A stretch of DNA of 64,000 nucleotides. Source: DASRRB01 sp036732755. Its GTDB lineage: Bacteria; Planctomycetota; B15-G4; SIAN01. The notes under the pieces were generated by a model. The model saw nothing but the letters and a program-made list of their open reading frames with translations. It did not search any database and was not told where the DNA came from. Below are positions 55,928 through 64,000 of this stretch, piece by piece (the stretch's first letter is position 1; every line of letters begins with the position of its first letter). The stretch lies in the NCBI GenBank assembly GCA_036732755.1, contig DAINBU010000007.1:1-64000 (forward strand), read 5' to 3'. The translations under genes were made by a program, and so were the position numbers.

Positions 55928-58246
55928 ATGCTCGGCTTCACGATCGGGCTGCGGGCGCTGAGCGCGGCGCAGCAGGCGATGGACGTGATCGGACAGAACG
56001 TGTCCAACGCGTCGACGCCGGGCTACTCGCGCCGCCTGACCGAGCTCGTCGCCACCACGCCGCTGCCGTTCGGCCGCTTCCAGCTCGGCACCGGCGTGCT
56101 GGTCGGCGACATCCGGCGCATCGCCGACGGCCTGCTCGACGCGCGCCTGCGCCTGCAGCACCAGGCGCTCGGCCGCCTCGACGGGAGCGGGTACCTGCTC
56201 GGCTCGATCGAGGCCGCCTTCCAGGAGCCGGGCGACGGCGGCCTCGGGGCCGGCCTCGACGGCCTCTGGAACGCCTTCTCGCAGCTCACCCAGTCGCCGT
56301 CGGACGGTGCGTCGCGCGGCGCGGCGGTGCAGTCGGCGACGACGCTCGCGGCGGGCTTCCGACAGATCGCGGCCCAGCTGGATGCGGCCGGCGCCGGCGC
56401 GCGCGGCGCGATCGCCTCGGCCGTCGACGCCGTGAACGGGCTCGCCGGCCAGCTCGCCGACGTGAACGCGCGCATCGTCCAGGCGCAGGCGTCGGGCGCC
56501 TCGCCGAGCGACCTGCTCGACACGCGCGGCCGCCTCCTGCTCGAGCTCTCCGGCCTCGCCGACGCGCAGGCGATCGACCGGCCCGACGGCAGCATCGACG
56601 TCCTGGTCGACGGGCGCCTGCTCGTCTCGGGCGACCGCGCCTACCGGCTCGAGAGCGTCTTTTCCGCCGACGGCACGCCGACCGTGCGCCTCGCCGCGAC
56701 GCGCGAGGCGGTCGAGTTCGACGGCGGTCGGTTGCGCGGCCTGATCGACGTCGCGCGCGACGTCGTGCCGGCGCGGCTGCGCACGCTCGACGGGCTCGCG
56801 CGCGAGCTGATGGCGCAGGTGAACCACCTCCACGCCACCGGCGTGAGCGCGGCGGGTCCGTACACCAGCCTCGTCGCGGCCGTCGCGGTGAACGCGCGCA
56901 ACGGCGGCGCGAGCGCCGCCGGCCGCCCGCTCTCCCAGCTCGACCTCCCCTTCGAGTTCCAGAACGGCCGCCTCGCGGTCAACGTCGTGAACGCCGCGAC
57001 CGGCGCGGTCGAGCGCACGCTGATCGACGTCGATCCGGCCCGCATGTCGCTCCAGTCGCTGACGGCGCGCCTCGACTCGATCGCGCACCTCTCGGCGAGC
57101 CTCGATTCGACCGGGCGGCTGCGCATGACGGCCGACCCCGGCTACGGCTTCGACTTCAGCCCGCGCCTCGACCCCAACCCCGACGACGCCGACGCCTTCG
57201 GCTCGGGCACGGCCACGATCTCGAGCGGGGCGGGGCCGTTCGCGCTGAACGTGAACGACACGTTGACGGTGAGCGTCGACGGCGGCGCGACGCAGACGAT
57301 CACCTTCGTCGCGTCCGACTTCGCCGACATCACCCACGCCACGGCCGAGGAGGTCGCGACGGCGGTCAACGCGCGTCTGACCGGACTGAACGCCGCCGCC
57401 TCGGACGGCCGCCTGGTCTTGAAGTCGAACACGTCGGGCGCGGGCGGCTCGCTGCAGGTGACCGCGAGCAGCAACGCGAACCTGCTCTCCGCCGGCAACG
57501 CGGACTTCGGCAGCGACCACGCGGTCGCCGTCTCGCTCTCGGGCGCGCCGACCGGCGGCACTGCGGGCAGCTTCACGGTCGTCGCGAAGGGAGACGGCAC
57601 CGTCGGGGTCACGCCGGGACTCACCGTCGAGGTCCTCGACGCGGCGGGCAAGAGCCTCGGCACGTTCGACGTCGGCTCCGGCTACGTGCCGGGCGACGCG
57701 ATCGAGATCCTGCCGGGCGTGCAGATGGCGCTCGCCGCGGGCGACCTCGAGGCGAGCCACGGCGACGCCTTCGGCTTCGACCTGATCGACGACTCCGACA
57801 GCGCGAACGTGCTCGGCGCGCTGCAGATCGCCGCGCTCTTCACGGGCAGCGGAGCGGCCGACGTCGACGTCGCGGCCGCGGTCGCCGCCGATCCGCGCCT
57901 GCTCGCCGGCTCGCGCAGCGGCGACCCGGGCGACGGCTCGAACTTCCTCTCGCTCGCGGGGCTGCGGGAGCTCGGCCTCGCCGGGCTCTCGGGGCGCACC
58001 TTCACGCAGGGCTTCGGCGACCTCGTCGCGTCGGTCGGCGTCGACGTCGAGAGCAATCGCACCGCCGGCGAGGCGCAGGTGCAGCTCGTCATGACGCTGG
58101 AGAACCAGCGCGAGTCGATCTCGGGCGTGAACCAGGACGAGGAGATGCTCCACCTCCTCGAGTACCAGCACCTCTACCAGGCGGCCGGCAAGTACCTGCA
58201 GACGTTGAGCGAGACGCAGCAGACGCTGCTCGACCTGCTGTCGTGA
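55928..58246 (+). CDS. flgK: Hook-filament junction protein FlgK
   Basis: 772 residues. The N-terminus MLGFTIGLRALSAAQQAMDV then GQNVSNASTPGYSRR and the C-terminus EMLHLLEYQHLYQAAGKYLQ are FlgK hallmarks. The length is above the usual ~550; the centre carries an additional module (about 439-540), starting NDTLTVSVDGGATQTITFVA, which matches one in FlgE. ATG 55928 has GAGG seven bases upstream; a TTG at 55922 would overlap flgN but lacks spacing for a ribosome site. Confidence 0.95.
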   Translation: MLGFTIGLRALSAAQQAMDVIGQNVSNASTPGYSRRLTELVATTPLPFGRFQLGTGVLVGDIRRIADGLLDARLRLQHQALGRLDGSGYLLGSIEAAFQEPGDGGLGAGLDGLWNAFSQLTQSPSDGASRGAAVQSATTLAAGFRQIAAQLDAAGAGARGAIASAVDAVNGLAGQLADVNARIVQAQASGASPSDLLDTRGRLLLELSGLADAQAIDRPDGSIDVLVDGRLLVSGDRAYRLESVFSADGTPTVRLAATREAVEFDGGRLRGLIDVARDVVPARLRTLDGLARELMAQVNHLHATGVSAAGPYTSLVAAVAVNARNGGASAAGRPLSQLDLPFEFQNGRLAVNVVNAATGAVERTLIDVDPARMSLQSLTARLDSIAHLSASLDSTGRLRMTADPGYGFDFSPRLDPNPDDADAFGSGTATISSGAGPFALNVNDTLTVSVDGGATQTITFVASDFADITHATAEEVATAVNARLTGLNAAASDGRLVLKSNTSGAGGSLQVTASSNANLLSAGNADFGSDHAVAVSLSGAPTGGTAGSFTVVAKGDGTVGVTPGLTVEVLDAAGKSLGTFDVGSGYVPGDAIEILPGVQMALAAGDLEASHGDAFGFDLIDDSDSANVLGALQIAALFTGSGAADVDVAAAVAADPRLLAGSRSGDPGDGSNFLSLAGLRELGLAGLSGRTFTQGFGDLVASVGVDVESNRTAGEAQVQLVMTLENQRESISGVNQDEEMLHLLEYQHLYQAAGKYLQTLSETQQTLLDLLS

Positions 58247-58283
58247 GGCGCGGCGCGACGGCGAACCCGGGGAAGCGACGGCC

Positions 58284-59759
58284 ATGAGGATCACCCAGAC
58301 CCTGCTCCTGCAGAGCCACGTGCGCCAGATCTCGTCGGCGTACGCGCGCCTCTTCACGGTGCAGGAGCAGCTCTCGAGCGGGCGGCGGCTGCAGCGGCCG
58401 TCGGACGACCCCGCCTCGATCCGCCCGGCGCTCGACGTGCGCTCGGGCCTGCGCCGGCTCGACCAGGTCTCCAGCAACGCGTCGCTCGCCTCGTCGGAGT
58501 TCTCGACGGCGGCCGGCCTGCTGCAGAACGTCGCCGACATCGTGACGCGCGCGAAGGAGATCGGGATCGCCGGCGCGAACGGCACCGCGAACGCGTCCGA
58601 CCGCGCTTCGATGGCGATCGAGGTCGACGGGCTGATCGGCCAGCTGGTGGCGCTCGCGAACAGCCGCGGGACTTCGGGCTACCTCTTCGGCGGCTCGCTC
58701 CAGGACGCCCCGCCCTTCGAGCAGATCGCGACGAGCAGCGGCGACGTCGTGCTCTACCGCGGCGACGAGCGCACGCGCTCGGTCGACCTCGGCGACGAAC
58801 TGCAGCTCGCGATGAACGTCCCCGGCTCGGAGATCTTCGGCGGCGGCGGGCGCGGCGCGACGAGCTACGGCGGCGTCACCGGCGCCGTCGCCGGCAGCGG
58901 CAACGACCGCCTCGTGGGCAGCGACCACCTGACGGTCGCGCACGTCGCGACGGTCCTCGGCGACGGGCTGCTCGGCGGGAGCGGCGACTCGGTCTCGGGG
59001 CTCAGGATCGGCGCGTCGTCGGCGGCGGGCGACACGCTGCTCGGCGCGAGCGGGGCGCACTCGCTCGTCCTGGTCGACGTCAGCGGCACCGGCGCGAGCG
59101 GCACCGTCTCGCTCGACGGCGGGCCGGCCGTGGACTGGACCTCGGCCGACGGCGACCTCGTCGTGACCTCCGCCGACGGCACCGTCGTCCACCTCGACCT
59201 CACCGGCGTGACCGCCGGCTTCAACGGCGCGGTGGGGGCGGCCGGCTCGGGCACCTTCTCGCTCGACGGCGGCCTCACCACGACCGCCATCGACTTCGCG
59301 AAACCGAACCAGATCGTCGCCGATTCCGAGTCCGGCAGCACGCTCTTCGTCGACGCGCGCAACGTGCGGCGCGCCGGCAGCGAGCTGGTGCGGCAGACGT
59401 CGACGCTCGACCTGTTCAACGCGCTGATCGAGCTGCGCGACGCGCTGCGCAACGGCGACGCGCTCGCGTCCGACGCGCAGGGGCAGCGCATCGGCGACGC
59501 GGTCGCCGCGCTCGGAGTCGGTGGCGACCAGGTGCTGACCGCGCTGGCGCGCTTCGGCGCCCGCCAGCGGCTCGCCGACACGACGATGGCGCGCGCCGCC
59601 GACCTGACGCTGCAGCTCACCGCCGACCGCTCGAACCTCGAGGACGTCGACTTCGCGAGCGCCTCGATCTACTTCTCCCAAGTGCAGCTCGCGCTGACGG
59701 CGGGGCTGCAGGTGAGCGCGCGGGTCGCGGATCTGCCGTCGCTGGTGAATCTGCTGTAG
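58284..59759 (+). CDS. flgL: Hook-filament junction protein FlgL
   Basis: 491 residues. The flagellin-like N-terminus (RITQTLLLQSHVRQISSAYA, LQRPSDDPASIRPAL) and C-terminus (LEDVDFASASIYFSQVQLA) are FlgL. The middle contains Gly/Ser/Asp-rich beta repeats such as GTVSLDGGPAVDW and GTFSLDGGLTTTA. It follows flgK by 37 bases and completes the junction. The next gene converges from the other strand. Confidence 0.93.
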   Translation: MRITQTLLLQSHVRQISSAYARLFTVQEQLSSGRRLQRPSDDPASIRPALDVRSGLRRLDQVSSNASLASSEFSTAAGLLQNVADIVTRAKEIGIAGANGTANASDRASMAIEVDGLIGQLVALANSRGTSGYLFGGSLQDAPPFEQIATSSGDVVLYRGDERTRSVDLGDELQLAMNVPGSEIFGGGGRGATSYGGVTGAVAGSGNDRLVGSDHLTVAHVATVLGDGLLGGSGDSVSGLRIGASSAAGDTLLGASGAHSLVLVDVSGTGASGTVSLDGGPAVDWTSADGDLVVTSADGTVVHLDLTGVTAGFNGAVGAAGSGTFSLDGGLTTTAIDFAKPNQIVADSESGSTLFVDARNVRRAGSELVRQTSTLDLFNALIELRDALRNGDALASDAQGQRIGDAVAALGVGGDQVLTALARFGARQRLADTTMARAADLTLQLTADRSNLEDVDFASASIYFSQVQLALTAGLQVSARVADLPSLVNLL

Positions 59760-59760
59760 G

Positions 59761-59805
59761 CGCGCGACGGGCGAGGGCGGGTGAAAGCACGCGACGGGCG
59801 GGTGA
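59761..59805. repeat. Short imperfect direct repeat after flgL
   Basis: Two tandem copies of a segment reading CGCGACGGGC...GCGGGTGAAA (59761-59784 and 59788-59805; the second lacks six bases). It lies between the convergent flgL and kinase genes. No terminator stem is seen here. Confidence 0.5.
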
Positions 59806-59821
59806 AACGCGCCGCGCGCCG

Positions 59822-62695
59822 TCACTCCGAGCGCGCGGTCGGTTCGATCGCGAGGCCGACCTCCGCGAGCGCGGCGCGCAGGTCGTCGCGCCGTGCGAGG
59901 AGGCGCAGCGAGCCGTCGCCGGCGAGCTCGCCGAGCGCGATGCGCTGCTCGCGCGCCGTGCGCAGCGTCGCGAGGAGCGCGTCTTCCAGCGTCCCGGCGC
60001 GCTCGTCCTGCTCGCCGTCGGTCAGCGACTCGTCGCCGCGGATCACGACGGCGCCGCGCGCGAGCAGCGCAGCGCCCCGCATCCAGTCGCCAGGCGCCGG
60101 TGACTGCAGCTGTGCGCCGACCTCGCGGATCAGGACGGCGCCGTCGCCGGCCTCCGCCGCGTAGCCGAGCGCGGTCCAGCGCCACGTGCGGGCCGATTCT
60201 GCCGAGCTGCGCGAGCCGGTCGCGTGCGCGTCGGCCTCGGCCCACGCGACCGCCTTCCACGCGAGCGCCTCCGCCTCCGCGAACTCCTTTTGTCCCGCGA
60301 CGACGAGCGCGAGCGTGATTCTCGCCGATTCGGCGTTCTCCATTTCGCGGGGCCAGGCCTTGCCGACCGTCTCGAAGAGGGCGACCGCGCGCTCCACCGC
60401 GCGCCGCGCGAGCTGCGTCTCCCCGAGCGGCAGCGCCGCGCCCGCCGCGGTCATGTGCGCGACCGCGAGGTTGCGGCGGTAATAGGCGACCTCGGGGAAG
60501 CGCTCGACGAGCGGCTCGAGCAGACGGACCGACCCGTTCGCCCACTCGAGCCCTTCGGCATAGCGGCCGGAGAAGCGCAGCGACTGCGCGAGCATCCAGC
60601 GCGCGGCGCCCGCCTTCGCCTGCCAGAGCCGGCCGAGCGCGTCGCGCCGCGCGAGCTCGTCGTAGAGGCCGACCGCCTCGCGCAGCAACACCGCCGCGCC
60701 GTCTTGGTCCTTGGTCGCCTTCGACATGCTGCAACCCAGGATCGCGCACGCCTCCGCGAGTGCGCCGGCGGCCTCCGCGTCGTCGGGCGCGCCTTCGTGC
60801 AGCACGCGCAGCTCGTCGATCGCGCGCCGGCCGAGCGCGATCCCCTCGTCGGCATGCTGGAGCGCCAGCAGGCACATGCCCGCGGCGCCGAGGGAGCTGC
60901 AGCGCAGCAGCGTCCGCGACCGCGAGGTCGGCGCGCCGGGGGACGTCGGCTCGAGCGCCGCGATCGCCGCGCGGAAGAGCGGCAGCGCCCGGTCCACCTC
61001 GCCGAGGCCGCGATGGAGCGCGGCGAGCCGCGCGCGCGCCGTCGCGAGCTGCTCGACCACGTCGTCGTCGGCGCGGCCCTCCGCGACGAGCGACGCGAGC
61101 AGGTCGATCGCCTGCGTGAACTGCGCTCGCGCCGCCGCCGCGTCGCCGAGCGAATCGCGGATGTCGCCGAGCTGGCGCGCGGCGACGCCGAGGTCGCGCC
61201 GGAACTCCGGGTCGCTCTCCTCCTCGGGAGCGAAGCTCGCGTAGATCGCGAGCGCGCGTTTCAGGATGTCGCTCTTGAGCGTCGCGATCTCGGCGACGTC
61301 GTCGACGAGCTTCCCGCGCAGCGGCTCGATCAGCCCGTCGATCGTCGCGAGCGCGCGCCGGAAGTGGCGCTCGGCGCGCTCGCGCTGCGCGGTCGTCCGC
61401 CCGTTCGCGAGGTCGAGGTCGTGGCGAGCGCGCTGCTCGAACCACGCGAAGCCGAGCGACGCGCCGACGATCGCGAGCACCGCGAGCGCGAGCGACGCCG
61501 CCGCGGCGGGCCGGCGCTGCATCCAGCGCGCGACGTGGACGATCGCGCCCGACCGGCGCGCCTCGATCGGCCGGCGCGCGAGCACGTTGTCGAGGTCGCG
61601 CACGAAGTCGGCGGCGGTCGCGTAGCGGCGCGCCGGCGCGACGTCCATCGCGACGGCGCACACCGTCTCCGCGTCGCGCGGCACGGCGGGATTCACGCTG
61701 CGCAGCGCGCGCGGCCGCCCTTCGGCGATCGCCGCGAGCAGCGCCGCCGTCTCGCGCTGCGGGAAGGGGAGCGCGCCGCCGAGCAGCTCGTAGAGCGTGA
61801 CGCCGAGCGAGTAGACGTCGGAGCCCGCGTCGACCGCGCTCCCGCCGCCGCGCGCTTGCTCCGGCGAGAGGTAGGGGAGCGAGCCGAGCAGCGAGCCGGT
61901 GCGCGTGAGATCGCGCTCGACGCAGCTGCACGCGAGCCCGAAGTCGAGCAGCACGGCGCGCCCGGCCGGCGTGACGAAGACGTTGCTCGGCTTCAAGTCG
62001 CGATGGAGGACACCGCGGCCGTGCGCGTGGGCGAGCGCGTCGCCGATCTGCCGCACGATGCGCAGGCAGGCGTCGCACCACGTCCCCGCGAAGACGTAGC
62101 CGGTCGCCGCCTGCTCGGCGGTCGCGTCGGGGTCGCGCGCGCGCGCGGCGACGATCCGCGCGAAGTCGGCGCCGGTCAGCGTCGCGGGGGCGCGGCCGCG
62201 GACGGCGCGGATCACCTCCGCGAGCGACGCCCCGCGCAGGAGCTCCATCGCGAAGTAGGGCGCGCCCGCCTCCTCGCCGACGCAGTAGATCGGGACGATC
62301 GCCGGGTGCTGCAGCTTCGCGACCGTCTCGACCTCGCGGCGGAAGCGCGCCCGCGCGTGGGGGAAGAAGAGCTGGTCGGGCCGGACGATCTTGAGCGCGA
62401 CGTCGCGCCCGAGCGATTCTTGACGCGCTCGATAGACGACGCCCATCCCGCCCATGCCGAGGCGCTCGAGCAGCCGGAACTCGCCGAGCCGTTCGGGCAG
62501 CGCGTCGCCCGCGTCGTCGTCGCGCGGCCGCACCAGCCCGAGCTCCTGCAGCCGATCGATGCGGCGGCGCAGCGTCGCCTCCACGTCACGGTGCTCCGCG
62601 CAGATGCGCTCGATCGCCGAAATGCCCTCCGTCTCGAGCGCCGCGAGGCACTCCTCGATCAGCGGGGCGAGCGGGTCGGCGGCGGGGTCGCTCAT
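59822..62695 (-). CDS. Ser/Thr protein kinase with TPR-like extracytoplasmic region
   Basis: 957 residues. A short N-terminal helical domain leads to a Hanks-type kinase: G-loop LGMGGMGVVYRA (79-90), K102 (VALK), HRDLKPSN (231-238), DFG (251-253) and SPE (277-279). One transmembrane helix (about 398-418) is followed by a long helical, TPR-like region to the end. The order kinase-TM-TPR is common in Planctomycetota. The ATG overlaps the stop of the upstream sigma factor (ATGA), so the two are co-expressed and probably linked in signalling. The kinase could control the sigma factor or its target regulon. No PASTA domains. Confidence 0.95.
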   Translation of the reverse strand: MSDPAADPLAPLIEECLAALETEGISAIERICAEHRDVEATLRRRIDRLQELGLVRPRDDDAGDALPERLGEFRLLERLGMGGMGVVYRARQESLGRDVALKIVRPDQLFFPHARARFRREVETVAKLQHPAIVPIYCVGEEAGAPYFAMELLRGASLAEVIRAVRGRAPATLTGADFARIVAARARDPDATAEQAATGYVFAGTWCDACLRIVRQIGDALAHAHGRGVLHRDLKPSNVFVTPAGRAVLLDFGLACSCVERDLTRTGSLLGSLPYLSPEQARGGGSAVDAGSDVYSLGVTLYELLGGALPFPQRETAALLAAIAEGRPRALRSVNPAVPRDAETVCAVAMDVAPARRYATAADFVRDLDNVLARRPIEARRSGAIVHVARWMQRRPAAAASLALAVLAIVGASLGFAWFEQRARHDLDLANGRTTAQRERAERHFRRALATIDGLIEPLRGKLVDDVAEIATLKSDILKRALAIYASFAPEEESDPEFRRDLGVAARQLGDIRDSLGDAAAARAQFTQAIDLLASLVAEGRADDDVVEQLATARARLAALHRGLGEVDRALPLFRAAIAALEPTSPGAPTSRSRTLLRCSSLGAAGMCLLALQHADEGIALGRRAIDELRVLHEGAPDDAEAAGALAEACAILGCSMSKATKDQDGAAVLLREAVGLYDELARRDALGRLWQAKAGAARWMLAQSLRFSGRYAEGLEWANGSVRLLEPLVERFPEVAYYRRNLAVAHMTAAGAALPLGETQLARRAVERAVALFETVGKAWPREMENAESARITLALVVAGQKEFAEAEALAWKAVAWAEADAHATGSRSSAESARTWRWTALGYAAEAGDGAVLIREVGAQLQSPAPGDWMRGAALLARGAVVIRGDESLTDGEQDERAGTLEDALLATLRTAREQRIALGELAGDGSLRLLARRDDLRAALAEVGLAIEPTARSE

Positions 62696-63288
62696 GGCTC
62701 GTCCAGCGTCGCTGACAGCGCGGCGAGTGCCCGGTGCAGCAGCGTCCGGGTCGCGAGCTCGCTGCGGCCGAGCCGCTCCGCCACCTCCTTGTGCGGGAGC
62801 TCGAGCACGCGCGCGAGCGCGATCACCTCGCGGTAGTCGTCGGGCAGGGTCGCGTAGGCGCGCTCGAACCGGGCGAGCCGCTCGCGCGCGCTCGCGACGC
62901 GCGACGGCGTGAGCTGCGAGCAGACGGAGTCGGCGACCGTCGCGAAGTCGTCGTCGAGGAGGCGCGGCTCCTCGCGCGCGGCGTCGCGCTGGTCGCGCCG
63001 CCAGTACTTCGCCTTGTCGGCGACGACGCGCCGCGCCGTGGCGAGCAGCCAGCGGCGGAACTGCTCGCCGCCCTCGTGGCGGAACTGGTCGCGGCGCGCG
63101 AGGATCACGCGGCAGACCGACTGCACGAGGTCGACCGTCTCCTCGCGCGCGCGAAGCGCCGGACCCATCCGCAGATGGACGAAGGTGCGCAGCCGCGGGA
63201 GCTCGTTCTCCAGCAGCGTCTCGACGGCGACGGCGTCACCACGCGACGCGCGCTCGACGAGGCCCTCCACACCGGCGTCCTCGACCAT
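62692..63288 (-). CDS. ECF-type sigma factor coupled to the kinase
   Basis: 198 residues. Region 2 (EETVDLVQSVCRVILARRDQ, RRWLLATARRVVADKAKYWR) and region 4 (LPDDYREVIALARVLELPHK, VAERLGRSELATRTLLHRAL) are present. ATG 63288 has GGAG seven bases upstream; longer in-frame starts are not supported. It belongs to the planctomycete ECF groups that pair with Ser/Thr kinases. Target genes are unknown. Confidence 0.9.
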   Translation of the reverse strand: MVEDAGVEGLVERASRGDAVAVETLLENELPRLRTFVHLRMGPALRAREETVDLVQSVCRVILARRDQFRHEGGEQFRRWLLATARRVVADKAKYWRRDQRDAAREEPRLLDDDFATVADSVCSQLTPSRVASARERLARFERAYATLPDDYREVIALARVLELPHKEVAERLGRSELATRTLLHRALAALSATLDEP

Positions 63289-63355
63289 GACCCCACTCCG
63301 ACCGGCGAAGCCAGGACTCCGCGGGTCGACTCCGGATTCCGGGGGGGGTCGTCCA

Positions 63356-63427
63356 TTACAGGACATCGAGCTTCAGGTGCCAAGCGGCGCCGGCGCGCTT
63401 CACGGACTTCTTCTTCGAGAGCGCCAT
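63356..63427 (-). CDS. Possible small basic peptide ahead of the sigma factor
   Basis: 23 residues, MALSKKKSVKRAGAAWHLKL then DVL, ending TAA, 67 bases before the sigma ATG. Basic start resembles small leader-like or DNA/RNA-binding peptides; no family is recognised. It may be a leader, or chance. Confidence 0.2.
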   Translation of the reverse strand: MALSKKKSVKRAGAAWHLKLDVL

Positions 63428-63521
63428 GCGCCACGACGGACGCGGCGATGTCAGGAGCATCGACACGGGGTCGATTTCGTTGCGCAGGCGGCCGCGCCGA
63501 TCGGGCGCGGCGGGGGGACGC

Positions 63522-63974
63522 TCAGCGAGCGTCGGGCGTCGCGAGCGACTGGACGACGCGCGCGCCGAGGCGGCCGTCGACGACGACGATCTCGGCGAGG
63601 GCGATCGGCTTGCCGTTCACGTAGAGCTCGATCGGCTCGCCGGCGTGCTTGTCGAGGTCGATGATCGCGCCCGGGTGGATCGCGAGGACGTTCTCGAGCT
63701 TGATCTCGCGCACGCCGACCACCGCCGCGACCTCGACGCCGACGTCGAGCAGCAGGCCGAACTGTCCCCGGGCGGCGGTCGCCGCCGCGCCCTTGAGCTC
63801 GGGGAGCTGGATCCTCGCGACCGGGAGGCTCGCGACCGCCTCGACCGGCGCGCCCGTCTCGACCGCGTCCGACGGCCCGGCGGCGTCGAGCTCGGGGAGC
63901 GCCGCGACGGCCGCCGCGGGCGCGGGCCTCGCGGACGCTGCAGCGGCATCGGTGGGGGGCGTCGCTTCGGGCAT
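63522..63974 (-). CDS. fliN: Flagellar motor switch protein FliN
   Basis: 150 residues. A disordered Ala/Pro-rich N-terminus precedes the SpoA-type C-terminal domain: FGLLLDVGVEVAAVVGVREI, KLENVLAIHPGAIIDLDKHA, then GEPIELYVNGKPIALAEIVV. The ATG with GGAAAG eight bases upstream is preferred over an in-frame GTG six bases before it. FliN is part of the C ring; fliM would be expected upstream beyond the edge of the window. Confidence 0.92.
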   Translation of the reverse strand: MPEATPPTDAAAASARPAPAAAVAALPELDAAGPSDAVETGAPVEAVASLPVARIQLPELKGAAATAARGQFGLLLDVGVEVAAVVGVREIKLENVLAIHPGAIIDLDKHAGEPIELYVNGKPIALAEIVVVDGRLGARVVQSLATPDAR

Positions 63975-64000
63975 GGTCACGTCTTTCCGGCGGTCTTCGG

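Noticed and set aside
58089..62081. A 1330-codon open frame on the minus strand crossing flgL and the kinase gene
   Set aside because: It crosses real genes of both orientations in other frames and has an Arg-rich composition without motifs.

Overview
The window is about 64 kb of very GC-rich bacterial DNA with dense, mostly overlapping genes. The gene mix points to a flagellated member of the Planctomycetota, probably one of the high-GC lineages. The pointers are paired HEAT-repeat secreted proteins, an mcsA-mcsB-clpC set without ctsR, a TPR-bearing Ser/Thr kinase coupled to an ECF-type sigma factor, and YfhO-like membrane proteins. This is inferred from gene content only; no rRNA or ribosomal protein gene is present to fix the taxonomy.

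Left part (1-27.3 kb), housekeeping and envelope genes. The window opens with the C-terminal end of a benzoyl-CoA epoxidase (BoxB-like), interrupted by an in-frame TAA. Leftward genes follow: a methyltransferase-GT2 fusion coupled to a YfhO-like membrane protein and a small TPR-like protein; two paralogous secreted HEAT-repeat proteins; a small TfoX-like protein; carB; and an asparaginase overlapping an NAD(P)HX dehydratase. Rightward come a bifunctional-nuclease-family protein, two adjacent serine tRNAs (TGA and GCT anticodons), a PEGA lipoprotein overlapping murD, the mcsA-mcsB-clpC protein-arginine-kinase/unfoldase module, and a repeat protein split by an in-frame TGA. A two-component system (leftward), another HEAT protein and a Gly-rich secreted protein (both rightward) end this part at a strong hairpin terminator.

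Right part (27.3-64 kb), a large flagellar locus. Leftward are fliD-fliS-fliT-like and a flagellin gene. Rightward is fliO-fliP-fliQ-fliR-flhB-flhA-orf-fliA-orf, two lipoprotein genes and a second flagellin gene. A leftward FlgM-like candidate faces a rightward run: fliK-flgD-flgE, a PilZ/YcgR-like membrane protein, two large glycan-modifying genes, then flgF-flgG-flgA-flgH-flgI-flgJ-flgN-flgK-flgL. The right edge holds a leftward sigma factor/Ser-Thr kinase pair and fliN. The encoded products cover the export gate, the hook, the rod and its rings, hook-filament junction, cap, filament, chaperones and sigma-28. The basal-body MS ring, most of the C ring, the export ATPase and the stators must lie elsewhere.

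The main regulatory finding is a shared sigma-28-like promoter (TCWAGCGS-N11-NCCGAAYM) in front of fliD and both flagellin genes, with exactly conserved spacing. The most novel content is the pair of multi-domain glycosyltransferase/methyltransferase genes embedded in the hook/rod gene cluster, a candidate flagellar glycosylation system. Also notable are two lipoproteins between fliA and flagellin 2 that could be outer-membrane flagellar accessory parts, and a beta-rich module shared by FlgE and FlgK.
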